Origin: Nematostella vectensis
Taxonomy: Eukaryota; Cnidaria; Anthozoa; Actiniaria; Edwardsiidae
Reading direction: 5' to 3'
NCBI RefSeq assembly: GCF_932526225.1
Contig: NC_064034.1
Location: forward strand, 3,272,001-3,336,000
Length of the DNA stretch: 64,000 bases
This document shows positions 26,001 through 37,875 of the stretch, piece by piece (the first letter of the stretch is position 1; each line of letters begins with the position of its first letter). The translations under genes were made by a program, and so were the position numbers. Below the pieces are notes generated by a model, which saw only the letters and a program-made list of their open reading frames with translations, was not told the DNA's origin and did no database searches.

Positions 26001-29000
26001 GACGTAACCTACATAGAACAACGCACAACCAGTACGATGGAGGTCCTACGATACAGAGCGACAGGATCATCAGTAAACACAAGGACGTAACCTACATAGA
26101 ACAACGCACAACCAGTACGATGGAGGTCCTACGATACAGAGCGACAGGATCATCAGTAATCATAAGGACGTAACGGACATAGAACCTTGCGCAACTAGTA
26201 CGATGAAGGTCCTACGACACGGTTCATAAACAATGGAATACTTGCACTAAACTCTTTCATAACGATCCTCTGACAACAAATCAATATTCTATTATGATCT
26301 TCTTCCTTTAAATTCACCTATTTGATTATGGCTGGATACCTCATGTTTTTATAAAAGTATTTCACAGGATATAGTTGAAGCCAAGGAAAGTCATGGCTAT
26401 GCGAAAACAGCAGTGTAATATTGGAGACAATACTGAGCTTGAGAAAATTTAGTCATTTCTATTACTGCTTGACCCATCACAGGGAAACACCTGAAGGCAA
26501 TTGCATTGGACCGCAAAATCCAATAGAAAAATTACCATGATCAAAGAATGGGGCTTTTTTCTTGTTGTTTTGAAGGCATAACACCACATGAAACAAAATT
26601 CTAATGCCATCAAAATAGTGCAAAAAGGATTAAAACTCCTCCTTAATTATCAGAACATAAAAGCCCGCTTCAATATCATACAGACGTCATAACAATACGG
26701 TTCGGTGATCTTTTTTATGTAAACAACATATTTTACAATGCTTTCTCAAACTTTTCAGTGCTTCACAACAGACATGTAACCAAGTGCAAATCACTAAGAC
26801 TCTTGAAACATTTAAAAACAAATTCTTTATGTTCTTTGCCGTCTTTGTATAGTATGAAGCCCTGTGTAATCAGCTAGCATTGCTTGCACCAAACTTAGCA
26901 TTAAAAGTGTTTTTATTTTTTTAAAAAAAGGTCCACTTTTTGCAACTGATACAACCGCTCAACCCCCCTGGGCAAATTCTGGTAGCGCTCCTTAGAAAAG
27001 TTAGAGAATGGAAAAAAGCCAACAGAGCGAAACCAAACCTCAACTGAATTTTACCTGACAGCCCGGGTAAATTTGTATGAAATGCAGAGATCACGAATGA
27101 GTAAATTCTGAAAATCTGCCCCGCCCTATTTGGTGCACATAGGACAGAGTTTCTGTCTTGATACTGGGGATATGCATCAAACAAATTCAAACAGACTGCA
27201 ATCTGGTAGAGAAAGAATGTAACTGAACTGGACCAAATCACCAACAAAACAATAATGCATAAGCCCTTTCCTTTATATAGACCCACCTTAACAATTTGTG
27301 AGCCCAGTTCATCATCATCTGGGTTACTGCGCTCATTAAAACAAAACTTCACGGTCTTTTGCCAGTCCAAATCATTCACTTTATTTTCGGCAAGACAAAG
27401 CCACAACTAAAATCATGAATACATTAGTTAATTCTTATATTTGTAATAGGTCTAGGACTTTTTCAACATTGAGTTGTTTTCTAGACTTATTACTAAAATA
27501 AACCCAAAGGTGCTTGCAATCTTTCTTGGCTTTATGTTGCTGAGTGGTGTTGGCAAAAAGCAAAGCGAAATATTTGTCAGCAACATACATTTCTTTCTGC
27601 CACCCCCCTCCCCATCCTACAGTACTACAGGATCTGATAACACTAAGGTATCAGCAGGTAATGAAATACACAACTTACCCTCTTCCTCCATTGGTACGGA
27701 ACACCCTGGGGCAGGCGGGCTATGGCCTTGAAGGCATCCAGCCACTAGGAAAATAAGAAAAACAACAACAATTAAATTCAACCCAAAGCTCAGAGATAAT
27801 AATTTTTTTCTAGGCACATGTTTGCAACCAGTTTTGGAATTTTAGTCGCATGGGACGTTAGGTTAATCAGTTGTACACAGTTTCTGAGATAGGCTCTGCA
27901 ATGTAATTAGCAAAATCTTACACATTTTGCCACTCATTGTATTTGATTTTTTTAAAAATTTTGTTCAATATAAATTAATGCTTATTTACCAAGGATCTTA
28001 TCTGTTTGCTAGTTTGCAGTTAAATAATTTTTAATTAATTTTTCTTTCACTTTGACAAATCTCGTCACAAATGTGACCATTTGGTAGCTATGAAAAAAGA
28101 AACAAAACAGCACAAAGAAATGTTAATTAAAGAAAAATTCACAATTGAGATTGCAAGACATTGAATGTTGAAATGTTGTCACCAGGAATCTAAACAAGCT
28201 TCTATGTACCATCCTTGTCAAATGGTGTGCACTATACCTGTCTAAATGATTTCTTTCCATTTTGAGGAATGTAGGAAAATCTTATTCGGGTATCAACTCC
28301 TGTAAAATAGAACATATATATCAGACATAAAGCTAGAATGCCCCAATTTTGATAGACCTGAAGGCAGGGAAGCAGAAGGATTGAAACGCCCCTTCTCTTC
28401 CCCACACGATAAACACTTGATTACCACCATATCAGTCAAAGTAACTTGTGGGAAATTCATGAGATTTCAAGCATTTTCAACTCCTGTCATAAGCTGTCGA
28501 TCATTCCAGTGTATTTCTGAGACTTTATAATGTCAAGTATCACATTTTTAGCATGACTTTTGGATTTCTTCAGAACTTCCCACCCCTTCCTTTGCACTTG
28601 CTATGCAGGCTAACTTGACTAACAAAAGTTTTGCTAAGAGAATATTTTGAGCAATTGCAAATATGTTGTGATCTGTCAAGTTGTTGCTGGTGAAGACAGA
28701 TCTTTTCATGAAAATCAAGCGAACTGTCAACTCAATTTGAGTTCCAAAAGAAATTGTCTACTACAATGACATGGTGAGAATAAAGCGGAACGATAATAAT
28801 CAACGAAGAAAATGTGTCATACAAAACTTTTCAAATGCAATATGATAACTAATTAAAAAAAGTAGACAAATTAAGACTTTGTTTTCTTGTAGACTCCAGA
28901 CATTTTAATCTTTGGGGTCTAAAAATACTTTAAACTTAATAATTAGAACAATAAATGACATCTTATTGATGTTTCTTTTAAGAAATCACTTTATTTTTAA

Positions 29001-30543
29001 GCATAAATTCCTGAAAGTAAAAAGATAACAAAGAAAATTATTTTTTTAGGCTAAAGGTTTGTGAATCAGCGGTAAATAATGAAGCTTTTGACTCTTGAAA
29101 TGTTCCAACAGTTGACAGAGTCAGGGGACCGCTTTTAACACATTCACAAACAAAGCTTAAGTTGGCTTTGATACAGAATTGTGCACAAGGATCATCCATT
29201 TGACATTCTGAAGCCTCAATTAAACCCTTTAATTATTGTGATTGGGAATATTAGAATAAACTGAAACTAGACACAATTAATTAAAATTATAAGGGAAATC
29301 CATATCTTTTACAGTATCTATTCTTTATACTCTTATTATATCATTTAGATTGAGCAAAAGATAAATTTCTCCTTTATCGTCAGAAACCAAAAATGCAAAT
29401 TAACAGCGTTACCCAATAGAGTGTAAATATGCCAATAAATGGTTTCTTATAAAACGGGTCAGTTGCTTGATAAGGATTTGATGGCTTTTAAAATGCATGT
29501 CTAATATTAATTAACTTTTGGGTTTTTTTGGAAGTATACAAAACATCTCATATTGAAACGTCTTTCGAAATGCAAGCAACCGTGAAGTAGTTTTGCTTGC
29601 TGCGAGGTTTCATTAACATTACAATCTACTACTTACTTCTTTTTTGTGAAACCGCTTGTAAAACAGCGGTCAAGATGTCAAAGTTTTTTTGGAGCTTGTA
29701 AGCGTTTTTATCCCTTCTTTTTAGCTGTTTCACGAGTTTTGCAGAGAGCATGGAAATTCTTGTTTTGAATTCTTTTGCCAACGTTCGAAGCTCGTCAACA
29801 TCTAAAGAGGAAAAACATCACCAAAAAATTACAAAACCAACCAGGTTAGCTATGATATGAACAAAAACATACAAATTAATTATTGTAAATAACACTTAAT
29901 TTTGTCTGAATGTACCTTTAAAAAATTGATTTTTATTTTTTTAAGTACAAAGGGTTTCAAAATCAAAACAAATGGAGTCATAGGCTGGAGGAGTTCTAAA
30001 CTGAGTATTTTAAGAAAAAGATTGTGAGGCAGCCTTCCACTTCTCCTCACTCAAACAGAAGGAATATATATAGTCTACCATAGGGGTTTCGTACAGTTAG
30101 TACTTTAACTTGGAATTCGCTACTCTACCTTTGGTTTGCAGAGCATGCCGTGTCCATTTTTCACCTCGATCTTCAAGATCAAAAGATCCTCCATAAAAAC
30201 TGCCTGAAGTCGTGGAGCATTCAGTAATGTTATCGCTATCTATGGAGTCTCTAGTATGATACTGGTCATATATTTCAAATAGTAATCCATCGACAATAGA
30301 GCACTTTTTGTCCGTTAAATCCCCGTTTGGGAGAGCAAAGACAGGGCGATCTTCGTATTCTGCATCTGAACTTAGCTTGCTCTCAAAAGTCGTAAAACTC
30401 CAGTCGGATTCGACGCTTTTCGGGCTTGAGGACGACCCATCTAGACTGCTTTCAGGATAAATACTATCATTTTCGGTCTTATCTAGACTTAGGGGATCCA
30501 AATTGATGCCGTGTTGTATAAAAGCGTCCGCCATTTTGACCAC
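23018..30543 (-). CDS. TBC1D30: TBC1D30-like Rab GTPase-activating protein, 9 exons
   Basis: TBC-domain GAP; human TBC1D30 acts on Rab8-type GTPases and has been tied to primary cilium formation (established knowledge). Exons in transcript order: 30543-30129, 29801-29637, 28299-28238, 27744-27679, 27406-27287, 25879-25694, 25303-24960, 24571-24466, 24253-23018. They total 2700 nt (899 aa). The N-terminal ~140 residues are acidic/serine-rich with a conserved TECSTTSGSF stretch. A predicted helical segment (about 139-200) is followed by the TBC domain (about 215-490) with the glutamine-finger motif VGYCQGFN and the conserved NNLRALSVDMAV and VFTMQWFLTLFATCLP. A conserved post-TBC block (APFPLPGLAALREQYTYNI, GCLG) then leads to a low-complexity tail ending DSKS. 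At the arginine-finger position the frame reads NDLDWQK, a lysine. The start has two in-frame ATGs (30543, 30534); either is possible. Similarity to the human protein is strong from exon 2 to the post-TBC block. Confidence 0.94.
25852..26222 (-). repeat. ~83-bp tandem repeat overlapping the acceptor of TBC1D30 exon 6
   Basis: Five copies of a roughly 83-bp unit. The first overlaps the start of exon 6 (25879 going down) and the rest lie in the preceding intron. Each carries, on the minus strand, the acceptor (TCGTAG or TCGTGTCGTAG-like) and the first ~20 bases of the exon (GACCTCCATCGTACTGGTTG and variants). Phase and homology (DLHRTGCAWFCG) show that the innermost copy is the real exon start. 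Confidence 0.85.
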
Positions 30544-30692
30544 ATCATGACGATCTCATTTCAAATTCAGAGCCGCGCGCAAATTATCATATTCGGTCCA
30601 TACCCCCAGACAGATCGGCACACGCGCCACCGGCGTATAAATAGCGGGAAATTATTTGCAAGCAGTAAAAACAAAGATAAAATTACCGGCGC
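30544..30692 (-). promoter_or_regulatory. TBC1D30 5' flank
   Basis: Short non-duplicated sequence just upstream of the TBC1D30 start codon, relatively GC-rich around 30570-30640. It is bounded abruptly at about 30693 by the segmental duplication, so upstream control sequence was copied together with the SFMBT 3' end. No specific element identified. Confidence 0.35.
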
Positions 30693-31782
30693 ACCTAAGT
30701 ACCATTGCTATCATAACATTTGGGAGTTTCTTTTCTTATTTTCAAGCATGTTTTAAAGAGTGATTTACGAATCTCTTTATTCTAGGACATTTTATGACAT
30801 TTTTTGTTCATTTGATGTTTTGTTAAAATCTAAAGACCGTTCAATGTAGGCAATTACTAATGTAGTTTCATGTTACATCTGAAAGATCTCGTTCGATGGA
30901 TCACCCCACTTTTCGCAAGTTTCAGGCAAATACAGGTTGCCGAGGAAACAGACCCCAGAGCCCGAAGCTTCCAGCGATAAATCGCCGCCACTAAAAGCTG
31001 CCTTGTTTATAAAAAAAACTGAATTATTTTTTCTGTAGTGTTTAACTGTGTGTCTATGTATCGCTTTATTTACTGCTCGCGTTTTTAAATTTTGTGGGGG
31101 TTACCGACAGGTAGGAGAGGACAGCTGCTCAAACTCAAAATCACGTAAGTTTTAGTGAGTGCGCCCAAACGAGCAAACAAACCATAGAGAGATTCGATTC
31201 GCCATTGGTTTTTTTCTGGCATGCGCGGCATTCCTTTTCGTCATTCGGAAGGAGGGATTTTCAAACAGTCGCTAAGGACGGCAAATGCATTCTTTGGTGG
31301 CAGTTTTGACACAATTCAATCGCATATCGTGTCCAGACGCATTTGATATCAGACGGAAGGCCGTTGGACGTTTTACAGATACGTAATGAAACCCTCAATG
31401 TAAAAAATAGAAAATAAAAATTACAAATTCATTAATCTTGGTATATTTGTCCACGTGCCCCCCTGCCCCTTTGCTTAAAATACAGTAATACGAATAACAA
31501 TACAGTAGAACACCGATAAATATCGTATTTATGGTCTCTGAGTCGCTCATCAACAGAGCCGTGATGAAGCAAAAACCGCGCGGTATATCATCATCGACAA
31601 GTGCCAGTCTCCTGCGTACCACACTCAAACGTCACGAATACGACCTGCCCCATAAGCCGCGTAGCCAACATTTGTTGAGTGAAAGGGGCTTAGATTTCAT
31701 TGCAAAACATATAAGATTTTAGCAAAACGTGTAAGATTTCAAGACGTCAGAGCGCTATTTGGCAGTCAAGCGGGGTGACTAA

Positions 31783-31910
31783 GGCGCATGTTCTTAGATA
31801 TTTGGATGGGAATTGCTTGTGTGATGTCACGCACATGTTCTTAGATATTTGGATGGGCATTTCTTGTGTGATTTCAGGCATCTGTTCTTAGATATTTGGA
31901 TGGGCACTGG
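31783..31910. repeat. 47-bp repeat, short array (~3 units)
   Basis: About three units of the GATATTTGGATGGGCATTGC / TGTGATGTCACGCA family. The flanking variants match the first and last units of the long array at 34454-37105, so the two arrays are allelic-like descendants of one locus that differ in copy number. Confidence 0.9.
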
Positions 31911-32082
31911 TTATGTGTTGCCTTCTGTAAATAGCCAACTATAACTAAAAGTGATCAGGTGATAGGGCAGCGAAATGATCAAAACTGAAATAAAACAATG
32001 ATCCTTTTTATTTAAACACCTTTAAAAAAAGGCCAATTTTGACATCTTTAATGCATTAAAAATAATAGTGTACTTTTAAGCT

Positions 32083-32229
32083 GGGTTCTCACTAGGACGT
32101 AAGCGCAACACGAGTGAGAATCGGTCAAACATAAGCGACAGAAAATCAAGCAGTTGCGTTCTCTTGCGCTTACATTCCAGTGAGAATCAGAAAAAAGCGT
32201 AAATTGCGCTTACGTCAAAGTGAGAACCA
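32083..32229. mobile_element. Short MITE with ~25-bp inverted termini, copy in duplication 1
   Basis: The ends GGTTCTCACT-AGGACGTAAGCGCAA and TTGCGCTTACGTCAAAGTGAGAACC are inverted repeats around a ~95-bp core. There is no coding capacity. Target-site duplication is not clear. The copy at 37269-37415 arose by the surrounding segmental duplication, not by a separate insertion. Confidence 0.75.
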
Positions 32230-32683
32230 ACCTTTAGAGGTGAGTTACACTTTCAGATTCTATAATTAGGAACTATATCATTTTTATGTGATCCAATGTT
32301 ACTAAACCTAGTAAAGTGTATTAAAGGAGATAAGGTAACAAAACTTGGCTTATCTCCCAATGGCATTGAAAATAGGATGGAATTGTCTTCCTTTGGTGGG
32401 GTTGAAATAAAATCCGATGCCTTACATAACTGGTAACGGTTACGAGTTTTGGATGTACTAGCTTGTAATGCAAGACTGTTTGTAGTCTTCAGCCCCTAGA
32501 CATTGCCCTAGTGTTATTACACACATGCCCCTGCATGGGGGACTGCAATCAGCTGAAGAAAGGTTGAATAAAATAATTTTTATCTCGAGGAGTCAATATA
32601 CAGAGTGACACTGCACAAAGATGGGAAAAGCACAGGCTACCCATGCCCTGTCACGGTCATGGAGTTTTCATTAGGTTGAGTAT

Positions 32684-32812
32684 TCATGATTTGGGTCTTT
32701 TACGAAGGATTTGAACATCGTCTTGTAGTTTGAGAGCTGGCCCTAGGGTGACCCCAAGCACCTTGTGGATTTCCTCCAGAGAGAGAAGCATTAGGGCCTT
32801 GCCGTCCACTTC
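32684..32812 (-). pseudogene. Second copy of the SFMBT terminal (SAM) exon
   Basis: A 129-bp copy of the last SFMBT exon with its acceptor (CGTCAG) and stop intact. It encodes the same 42 residues as 37876-38004 (EVDGKALMLLSLEEIHKVLG to RKRPKS). It lies 5192 bp further downstream in SFMBT orientation, beyond the proximal stop. It could serve as an alternative last exon if splicing skipped the proximal copy. With the same peptide encoded, the product would differ only in its 3' UTR. Use is not shown, so 'redundant exon copy' is the cautious reading. Confidence 0.85.
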
Positions 32813-34453
32813 CTGACGAAACACAAGAAATAAGCAACTTAGTATGCATGGATATACATTCAGTTCTTTCCCTACCACCACCCAATCATTCCAAATGTTG
32901 TACTTACAGCAGTTAGCTATTTTACAATTGCGGCACACATCCAAAAAAAACAACAACAAAGGGACAAAATAAAGTATTTTTTAAAAGATACAAGGAATAT
33001 GAGTAAGCAATTAAAAAAATATAGCTTTACTGTACACTACACTGAGCAGTATTGAAGAGTAATCAAAAGGCCATAGACCAACAACATGAGTAATCATAAG
33101 GCCATAGACCAACAACATGAGTAAAAAAAAAGCAGGCAGGGCTGTAAGAATAATGGCCTTTGTTTCACAGCCATAAACACAAATTTATAAGAAAGAGCAA
33201 ATTGGTATAGTTCTCAGATATGATTGCTGATACAATCACACAACAATAGCACTAGGAAATAATTAGGTTACCTAATCATAAAGCCATATTAAAAAAACAT
33301 TACTGTACTGCAAGAATTGTGACCACACATCCACTAATTACAAGGAATAAGATCTTCAAAGTTGAACAAATAAACCTAAGTACCATCGCTATCATAACAT
33401 TTGGGAGTTTCTTTTCTTATTTTCAAGCATGTTTTAAAGAGTGATTTACGAATCTCTTTATTCTAGGACATTTTATGACATTTGTTGTTCATTTGATGTT
33501 TTGTTAAAATCTAAAGGCCGTTCAATGTAGGCAATTACTAATGTAGTTTCATGTTACATCTGAAAGATCTCGTTCGATGGATCACCCCACTTTTCGCAAG
33601 TTTCAGGCAAATACAGGTTGCCGAGGAAACAGACCCCAGAGCCCGAAGCTTCCAGCGATAAATCGCCGCCACTAACAGCTGCCTTGTTTATAAAAAAAAC
33701 TGAATTATTTTTTTCTGTAGTGTTTAACTGTGTGTCTATGTATCGCTTTATTTACTGCTCGCGTTTTTAAATTTTGTGGGGGTTACCGACAGGTAGGAGA
33801 GGACAGCTGCTCAAACTCAAAATCACGTAAGTTTTAGTGAGTGCGCCCAAACGAGCAAACAAACCATAGAGAGATTCGATTCGCCATTGGTTTTTTTCTG
33901 GCATGCGCGGCATTCCTTTTCGTCATTCGGAAGGAGGGATTTTCAAACAGTCGCTAAGGACGGCAAATGCATTTTTTGGTGGCAGTTTTGACACAATTCA
34001 ATCGCATATCGTGTCCAGACGCATTTGATATCAGACGGAAGGCCGTTGGACGTTTTACAGATACATCATGAAACCCTCAATGTAAAAAATAGAAAATAAA
34101 AATTACAAATTCATTAATCTTGGTATATTAGTCCACGTGCCCCCCTGCCCCTTTGCTTAAAATACAGTAATGCGAATAACAATACAATAGAACACCGATA
34201 AATATCGTATTGATGGTCTCTGAGTCGCTAATCAAATTAGCAGAGCGGTGATGAAGCAAAAACCGCCAGTCTCCTGCGTACCACACTCAAACGTCACGAA
34301 TACGACCTGCCCACGAGTTTTAAGCCGCGTAGCCAACATTTGTTGAGTGGAAGGGGCTTAGATTTCATTGCAAAACATGTAAGATTTAGCAAAACGTGTA
34401 AGATTTCAAGACGTCAGAGCGCTATTTGGCAGTCAAGCGGGGTGACTAAGGCG

Positions 34454-37105
34454 CATGTTCTTAGATATTTGGATGGGCATTGCTTGTGTGATGTCACGCA
34501 TCTGTTCTTAGATATTTGGATGGGCATTGCTTGTGTGATGTCACGCATCTGTTTTTAGATATTTGGATGGGCATTGCTTGTGTGATGTCACGCATCTGTT
34601 CTTAGATATTTGGATGGGCATTGCTTGTGTGATGTCACGCATCTGTTCTTAGATATTTGGATGGGCATTGCTTGTGTGATGTCACGCATCTGTTCTTAGA
34701 TATTTGGATGGGCATTGCTTGTGTGATGTCACGCATCTGTTTTTAGATATTTGGATGGGCATTGCTTGTGTGATGTCACGCATCTGTTTTTAGATATTTG
34801 GATGGGCATTGCTTGTGTGTTGTCACGCATCTGTTTTTAGATATTTGGATGGGCATTGCTTGTGTGATGTCACGCATCTGTTTTTAGATATTTGGATGGG
34901 CATTGCTTGTGTGATGTCACGCATCTGTTCTTAGATATTTGGATGGGCATTGCTTGTGTGATGTCACGCACATGTTCTTAGATATTTGGATGGGCATTGC
35001 TTGTGTGATGTCACGCATCTGTTTTTAGATATTTGGATGGGCATTGCTTGTGTGTTGTCACGCATCTGTTTTTAGATATTTGGATGGGCATTGCTTGTGT
35101 GATGTCACGCATCTGTTCTTAGATATTTGGATGAGCATTGCTTGTGTGATGTCACGCATCTGTTCTTAGATATTTGGATGGGCATTGCTTGTGTGATGTC
35201 ACGCATCTGTTTTTAGATATTTGGATGGGCATTGCTTGTGTGATGTCACGCATCTGTTCTTAGATATTTGGATGGGCATTGCTTGTGTGATGTCACGCAC
35301 ATGTTCTTAGATATTTGGATGGGCATTGCTTGTGTGATGTCACGCACCTGTTCTTAGATATTTTGATGGCTATTGCTTGTGTGATGTCACGCATCTGTTT
35401 TTAGATATTTGGATGGGCATTGCTTGTGTGATGTCACGCACATGTTCTTAGATATTTGGATGGGCATTGCTTGTGTGATGTCACGCATCTGTTTTTAGAT
35501 ATTTGGATGGGTATTCCTTGTGTGATGTCACGCACCTGTTCTTAGATATTTGGATGGGCATTGCTTATGTGATGTCACGCATCTGTTCTTAGATATTTGG
35601 ATGGGCATTGCTTGTGTGATGTCACGCATCTGTTTTTAGATATTTGGATGGGCATTGCTTGTGTGATGTCACGCATCTGTTCTTAGATATTTGGATGGGC
35701 ATTGCTTGTGTGATGTCGCGCACATGTTCTTAGATATTTGGATGGGCATTGCTTGTGTGATGTCACGCACCTGTTCTTAGATATTTTGATGGCTATTGCT
35801 TGTGTGATGTCACGCACCTGTTCTTAGATATTTTGATGGCTATTGCTTGTGTGTTGTCGCGCACCTGTTCTTAGATATTTGGATGGGCATTGCTTGTGTG
35901 ATGTCAAGCACATGTTCTTAGATATTTGAATGGGCATTGCTTGTGTGATGTCACGCACATGTTCTTAGATATTTGGATGGGCATTGCTTAAGTGATGTCA
36001 CGCACCTGTTCTTAGATATTTGGATAGGCATTGCTTGTGTGATGTCACGCACATGTTCTTAGATATTTGGATGGGCATTGCTTGTGTGATGTCACGCATC
36101 TGTTCTCAGATATTTGGATGGGCATTGCTTGTGTGATGTCACGCACATGTTCTTAGATATTTGGATGGGCATTGCTTGTGTGATGTCACGCATCTGTTCT
36201 CAGATATTTGGATGGGCATTGCTTGTGTGATGTCACGCACATGTTCTTAGATATTTGGATGGGCATTGCTTGTGTGATGTCACGCACATGTTCTTAGATA
36301 TTTGAATGGGCATTGCTTGTGTGATGTCACGCACATGTTCTTAGATATTTGGATGGGCATTGCTTAAGTGATGTCACGCACCTGTTCTTAGATATTTGGA
36401 TAGGCATTGCTTGTGTGATGTCACGCACATGTTCTTAGATATTTGGATGGGCATTGCTTGTGTGATGTCACGCATCTGTTCTCAGATATTTGGATGGGCA
36501 TTGCTTGTGTGATGTCACGCATCTGTTCTTAGATATTTTGATGGCTATTGCTTGTGTGATGTCGGGCACCTGTTCTTAGATATTTGGATGGGCATTGCTT
36601 GTGTGATGTCGCGCACCTGTTCTTAGATATTTGGATGGGCATTGCTTGTGTGATGTCACGCACATGTTCTTAGATATTTGGATGGGCATTGCTTGTGTGA
36701 TGTCACGCATCTGTTCTTAGATATTTGAATGGGCATTGCTTGTGTGATGTCACGCACCTGTTCTTAAATATTTGAATGGGCATTGCTTGTGTGATGTCAC
36801 GCATCTGTTCTTAGATATTTGCTTGTGTGATGTCACGCACATGTTCTTAGATATTTGGATGGCTATTGCCTGTGTGATGTCACGCACATGTTCTTAGATA
36901 TTTGGATGGGCATTGCTTGTGTGATGTCAGGCATCTGTTCTTAGATATTTGGATGGGCATTGCTTGTGTGATGTCACGCACATGTTCTTAGATATTTGGA
37001 TGGGCATTGCTTGTGTGATGTTACGCATCTGTTCTTAGATATTTGGATGGGCATTGCTTGTGTGATCTCAGGCATCTGTTCTTAGATATTTGAATGGGCA
37101 CTGGT
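34454..37105. repeat. 47-bp minisatellite array (~56 units)
   Basis: Head-to-tail 47-bp repeat. Each unit contains GATATTTGGATGGGCATTGC and GTGTGATGTCACGCA, in which GTGATGTCAC is a near-palindrome close to a CRE/bZIP site. Unit variants recur in blocks: the series marked by TTTGAATGGG, TTAAGTGATG, GGATAGGC and TTCTCAG appears at about 35925 and again 376 bp (8 units) later. One unit near 36820 has an internal deletion of ~15 bp. An 81-codon-scale open frame here is incidental. Confidence 0.96.
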
Positions 37106-37268
37106 TATGTGTTGCCTTCTGTAAATAGCCAACTATAACTAAAAGTGATAGGGCAGCGAAATGATCAAAACTGAAATAAAACAATGATCCTTTTTATTTA
37201 AACTCCTTTAAAAAAAGGCCAATTTTGACATCTTTAATGCATTAAAAATAATAGTGTACTTTTAAGCT

Positions 37269-37415
37269 GGGTTCTCACTAGGACGTAAGCGCAACACGAG
37301 TGAGAATCGGTCAAACATAAGCGACAGAAAATCAAGCAGTTGCGTTCTCTTGCGCTTACATTCCAGTAAGAATCAGAAAAAAGCGTAAATTGCGCTTACG
37401 TCAAAGTGAGAACCA
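37269..37415. mobile_element. Short MITE, copy in duplication 2
   Basis: Same element as at 32083-32229 in the same position of the duplicated block, differing by a base or two. Ends are GGTTCTCACT and AGTGAGAACC. Confidence 0.75.
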
Positions 37416-37875
37416 ACCTTTAGAGGTGAGTTACACTTTCAGATTCTATAATTAGGAACTATATCATTTTTATGTGATCCAATGTTATTAAACCTAGTAA
37501 AGTGTATTAAAGGAGATAAGGTAACAAAACTTGGCTTATCTCCCAATGGCATTGAAAATAGGATGGAATTGTCTTCCTTTGGTGGGGTTGAAATAAAATC
37601 CGATGCCTTACATAACTGGTAACGGTTACGAGTTTTGGATGTACTAGCTTGTAATGCGTAAGCAAGACTGTTTGTAGTCTTCAGCCCCTAGACATTGCCC
37701 TAGTGTTATTACACACATGCCCCTGCATGGGGGACTGCAATCAGCTGAAGAAAGGTTGAATAAAATAATTTTTATCTTGAGGAGTCAATATACAGAGTGA
37801 CACTGCACAAAGATGGGAAAAGCACAGGCTACCCATGCCCTGTAACGGTCATGGAGTTTTCATTAGGTTGAGTAT

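Larger units (their letters stand above)
30693..33373. repeat. Segmental tandem duplication, copy 1 (2.7 kb)
   Basis: Begins at ACCTAAGTACCAT and ends where copy 2 begins with the same bases. Order: block A (30693-31780), a short 47-bp repeat array (31783-31910, ~3 units), block B (31911-33373) with a MITE and a copy of the SFMBT terminal exon. Differences from copy 2 are scattered substitutions and small indels, including a ~25-base stretch near 31580-31600 absent from copy 2. Confidence 0.95.

Noticed and set aside
30511-30756. Plus-strand open frame upstream of TBC1D30
   Set aside because: It overlaps the TBC1D30 start and promoter antisense. No recognisable protein or splice structure.
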